DNA from: Anaerolineae bacterium
Lineage (GTDB): Bacteria > Chloroflexota > Anaerolineae > CG2-30-64-16
Direction of reading: 5' to 3'
Length of the DNA stretch: 7,731 bases
Assembly: GCA_025454565.1 (NCBI GenBank)
Contig: JALOOE010000573.1
Location: 1-7,731 of the forward strand
Shown here: one piece after another, positions 5,766 to 7,731 of the stretch
Layout: every line of letters begins with the position of its first letter
Position numbering within the stretch: position 1 is the first letter of the stretch
Notes under the pieces: generated by a model
The model's database searches: none
The model's input: only the letters and a program-made list of their open reading frames with translations
What the model was told of the DNA's origin: nothing
Translations under genes and position numbers: made by a program

Positions 5766-6628
5766 GCAATTTGCAGAAGTGGGGTGGCATTGCGGCGCTG
5801 GGTCACGCCGCAGCCTACATGGTGGGTCTGATCTTGGGCCTGATCCTGATATTTCCCCTCCTGAACGCCGCGCCCGAGCAGTACCTGAAGTTCCTGGCCG
5901 AGAACCAGGCCCTCGTGTACCTGTGGAATCTGATCACGTATTGGGGGTCCGCCATCACGTTGGTGGTCATGGTGCTGGCGCTCTACGAGCGGTTGAAGGG
6001 CCGCTCACCGGCATTGATGCAGACGGCCACCGTCTTCGGGTTGATCTGGGCGGGGCTGATCATCGCCAGCGGCAACCTCATGCTCCGTAACATCGGTGTC
6101 GTCGCAACCCTCTACGGCAACGATCCGGCGCAAGCGGCGACGGCCTGGACGGCGCTCGAGGCGGTGGAAAACGGGATCGAGAGCGGGAACGCGCTGGTCG
6201 GCACTCTGTGGGTTCTGCTGCTGAGCGTGGCCGCTTTGCGGACGGGCGGGCTTACCCGAGCACTGAACTACCTTGGCCTGGTTCTCGGTATCGCGGGTAT
6301 CCTCACGCTGATCCCGACTTTGGCCGAGAACATCGTGATGGTTTTTGGGCTAGGCATGATCGTGTGGTCTGCCTGGGCGGGGCTGATCATGTTGCACAGG
6401 AACCGGGTCGCGGCGACCCAACAGGCGGACACATACGTGCCACACCTCGGAAAAACCAGCTTATCAAACTGGGTTGCGAGTAAGTTCGGGAAAGCCGCTG
6501 TGTACGCCAGGTACGACCTCACCGGGTGTTCTTGCCCGCAGCGTGCTCTACCGGTTTGGCCGGCGCGGCGGCCGGGTGTAAAATTGCGAACACCCCATCG
6601 CCGATCACTCGCTGCGCATACCGGTTGA
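5762..6628 (+). CDS. Six-TM integral membrane protein, copy B (DUF4386-like), with run-on C-terminus
   Basis: This is a paralogue of the membrane protein at 3017, with the same six predicted helices (residues ~9-34, 50-78, 86-108, 143-160, 167-188, 192-212). About 153 of the first 236 residues are identical in an ungapped alignment (hand count). The start is TTG with GGGAG upstream. Codon 237 is TGG (6470-6472), exactly where copy A has its TGA stop. From there 52 extra residues follow, polar and Arg/Pro-rich, in DNA that also holds a promoter candidate for the next gene. I infer that the original stop was lost by a single substitution and that the original gene ended at 6472. The opposite, stop gain in A, is less likely because the tail shows no family-like features. 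The function is unknown. It probably works with, or duplicates, copy A and was coupled to the SDR gene before the 77-bp duplication. Confidence 0.85.
   Translation: MSNLQKWGGIAALGHAAAYMVGLILGLILIFPLLNAAPEQYLKFLAENQALVYLWNLITYWGSAITLVVMVLALYERLKGRSPALMQTATVFGLIWAGLIIASGNLMLRNIGVVATLYGNDPAQAATAWTALEAVENGIESGNALVGTLWVLLLSVAALRTGGLTRALNYLGLVLGIAGILTLIPTLAENIVMVFGLGMIVWSAWAGLIMLHRNRVAATQQADTYVPHLGKTSLSNWVASKFGKAAVYARYDLTGCSCPQRALPVWPARRPGVKLRTPHRRSLAAHTG
6556..6584 (+). promoter_or_regulatory. Candidate promoter for the dipeptide epimerase gene
   Basis: TTGGCC (6556-6561, four of six matches to TTGACA) is followed after 17 bp by TAAAAT (6579-6584, five of six to TATAAT). It lies 69-97 bases upstream of the epimerase ATG and beyond the inferred original end of membrane protein B at 6472. 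That fits a former intergenic promoter region of ~180 bases. Confidence 0.4.
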
Positions 6629-6652
6629 TGCAGCGGAAAGGTCCAGTGCAAC

Positions 6653-7731
6653 ATGCAAGAACCCATCATCACCCAAATCGACATCTGTCCGTTGAACGTC
6701 CGCCTGATCGAGCCATTCAAGATCGCGCTCGGCGTGGTGCCGGAGGCGACAAACGTCCTGATCCGCATCCACACCGGCGACGGGATCTATGGCCTGGGCG
6801 AAGCGTCGCCCTTCTGGTTCATCACCGGCGACACCCAGGGGACCGATCTGGAGGCGGCGAAGCCGCTGGCGCAACTGCTGATCGGCAAGAACCCGCTGGC
6901 GATCGAGTCGCGCATGGCTGAGATCAACGCGTTCCTGACCCACAACACCACGATCAAGAGCGCGTTCGACATGGCGCTCTACGATCTAATGGGCAAGGTT
7001 GCCGGGCTGCCGCTCTATGCGCTGCTGGGCGGAGAGAAGCGGAGCTTCGCCACGGATCTGACCATCAGCATCGACACGCCTGAGGTGATGGCTGCCCATG
7101 CGTTGGAAATCCGGCGCATGGGCTTCGGCGCGATCAAGGCCAAGCTGGGATCGGGCCGGGCCAATGACGTGGCGCGCATCCGCGCCATCCGTGCGGCGGT
7201 CGGGCCGGATGTCGCGCTGCGCATCGACGCGAACCAGGGTTGGGATCCGGCCACGGCTGCGTTGACCCTCAACGATCTGGCCCCCTTCAACATCCAATAC
7301 TGCGAGCAGCCGGTCGCCCGCTGGAACATCGAGGCGCTGCGCCATCTGCGGACCGCCAGCCCGATCCCGATCATGGCGGACGAGGCGCTGTTCGACCATC
7401 ACGACGCGCTCCGGCTGGCGGGCATGGGGGCGTGCGACTACTTCAACATCAAGCTGTCGAAGTCCGGCGGCATCCACACCGCGCTCAAAATCAATGCGAT
7501 CGCCGAAGGCGCCGGTATCCCCTGCATGGTGGGCAGCATGGTCGAGACGCGGCTGGCGATGAGCGCGGCGGCGCACCTCGTGTCGGCCCGGCCCAATATC
7601 ATCTTCGCCGACCTCGATTCTCCACTGATGCACGCCGAAGACCCGATCGCGGGCGGCATCACCTACGACCGCGGGCAGGTGATCCTCTCCGATGCGCCGG
7701 GGCATGGCGCCGATCTCAAACCGGAGGTCGC
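6653..7731 (+). CDS. Dipeptide epimerase, enolase superfamily (3' partial)
   Basis: This is a cytoplasmic Mg2+-dependent epimerase that inverts the alpha-carbon of a dipeptide residue; the best-known members act on L-Ala-D/L-Glu from murein peptide recycling. The visible 359 residues are near the family's full length, and the window ends before a stop. Residues ~5-125 form the MR/MLE N-terminal capping domain. The (beta/alpha)7-beta barrel then carries KAK (K162, K164: catalytic base), metal ligands D192 (IDANQ), E218 (CEQP) and D243 (MADEA), and the second catalytic lysine K267 (NIKLSKSGG). ETR is at 298-300. The DLD motif D320-D322 matches the DxD that binds the substrate amino group in dipeptide epimerases, separating this gene from muconate cycloisomerases and mandelate racemases. 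GGAAAGG (6635-6641) is the ribosome site, with a long 11-base spacing. Substrate side chains cannot be deduced. It follows membrane protein B by 24 bases but has its own promoter candidate. Confidence 0.93.
   Translation, partial: MQEPIITQIDICPLNVRLIEPFKIALGVVPEATNVLIRIHTGDGIYGLGEASPFWFITGDTQGTDLEAAKPLAQLLIGKNPLAIESRMAEINAFLTHNTTIKSAFDMALYDLMGKVAGLPLYALLGGEKRSFATDLTISIDTPEVMAAHALEIRRMGFGAIKAKLGSGRANDVARIRAIRAAVGPDVALRIDANQGWDPATAALTLNDLAPFNIQYCEQPVARWNIEALRHLRTASPIPIMADEALFDHHDALRLAGMGACDYFNIKLSKSGGIHTALKINAIAEGAGIPCMVGSMVETRLAMSAAAHLVSARPNIIFADLDSPLMHAEDPIAGGITYDRGQVILSDAPGHGADLKPEV

Noticed and set aside
6986..7705. 239-codon minus-strand open frame opposite the epimerase
   Set aside because: The plus strand carries every catalytic residue of a dipeptide epimerase. 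The minus-strand reading is an Arg/His/Asp-rich shadow.

Overview
This window looks like chromosomal DNA from a GC-rich bacterium, most plausibly a member of the Chloroflexota. That assignment is an inference. It rests on a very large MalT/LAL-type LuxR regulator, a small protein family that I remember from Chloroflexota genomes, and strong Shine-Dalgarno (SD) sites in dense plus-strand gene packing. No rRNA, tRNA, CRISPR array or insertion sequence is visible. All genes are on the plus strand, and both end genes are cut by the window edges.

Layout. (1) 2-2563: a LAL/MalT-like ATP-dependent transcription regulator without its first ~50-60 residues. (2) 2564-2719: a leader with direct repeats and a weak promoter candidate. 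(3) 2720-2943: a broken copy of a small conserved protein, with an internal deletion and frameshift. (4) 3017-3727: a six-TM membrane protein, copy A. (5) 3785-4876: a zinc-independent MDR oxidoreductase with a non-family C-terminal tail. (6) 4966-5664: an NAD(P)-binding atypical SDR whose C-terminus is frameshifted by a perfect 77-bp tandem duplication. (7) 5762-6628: a second membrane protein, copy B, about 65% identical to copy A without gaps. Its stop codon appears to have changed from TGA to TGG, adding 52 residues. (8) 6653-7731: an enolase-superfamily dipeptide epimerase cut by the window end. No gene-free stretch exceeds 300 bases.

How it fits together. The regulator could control the downstream cluster, in which two paralogous membrane proteins flank two soluble NAD(P)-dependent oxidoreductases. 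Before the 77-bp duplication, the SDR stop codon and the TTG start of copy B overlapped (TTGA), so the two were probably translationally coupled. The epimerase has its own candidate promoter and probably belongs to a separate unit for peptide or murein-peptide metabolism.

The most notable result is not a new enzyme. Several independent small lesions are concentrated between 2720 and 6628: a deletion, a tandem duplication, a stop loss and a C-terminal run-on. They suggest a cluster in early decay or remodelling, or a poor assembly of this region. I see no convincing sign of an undescribed defence or mobile system.
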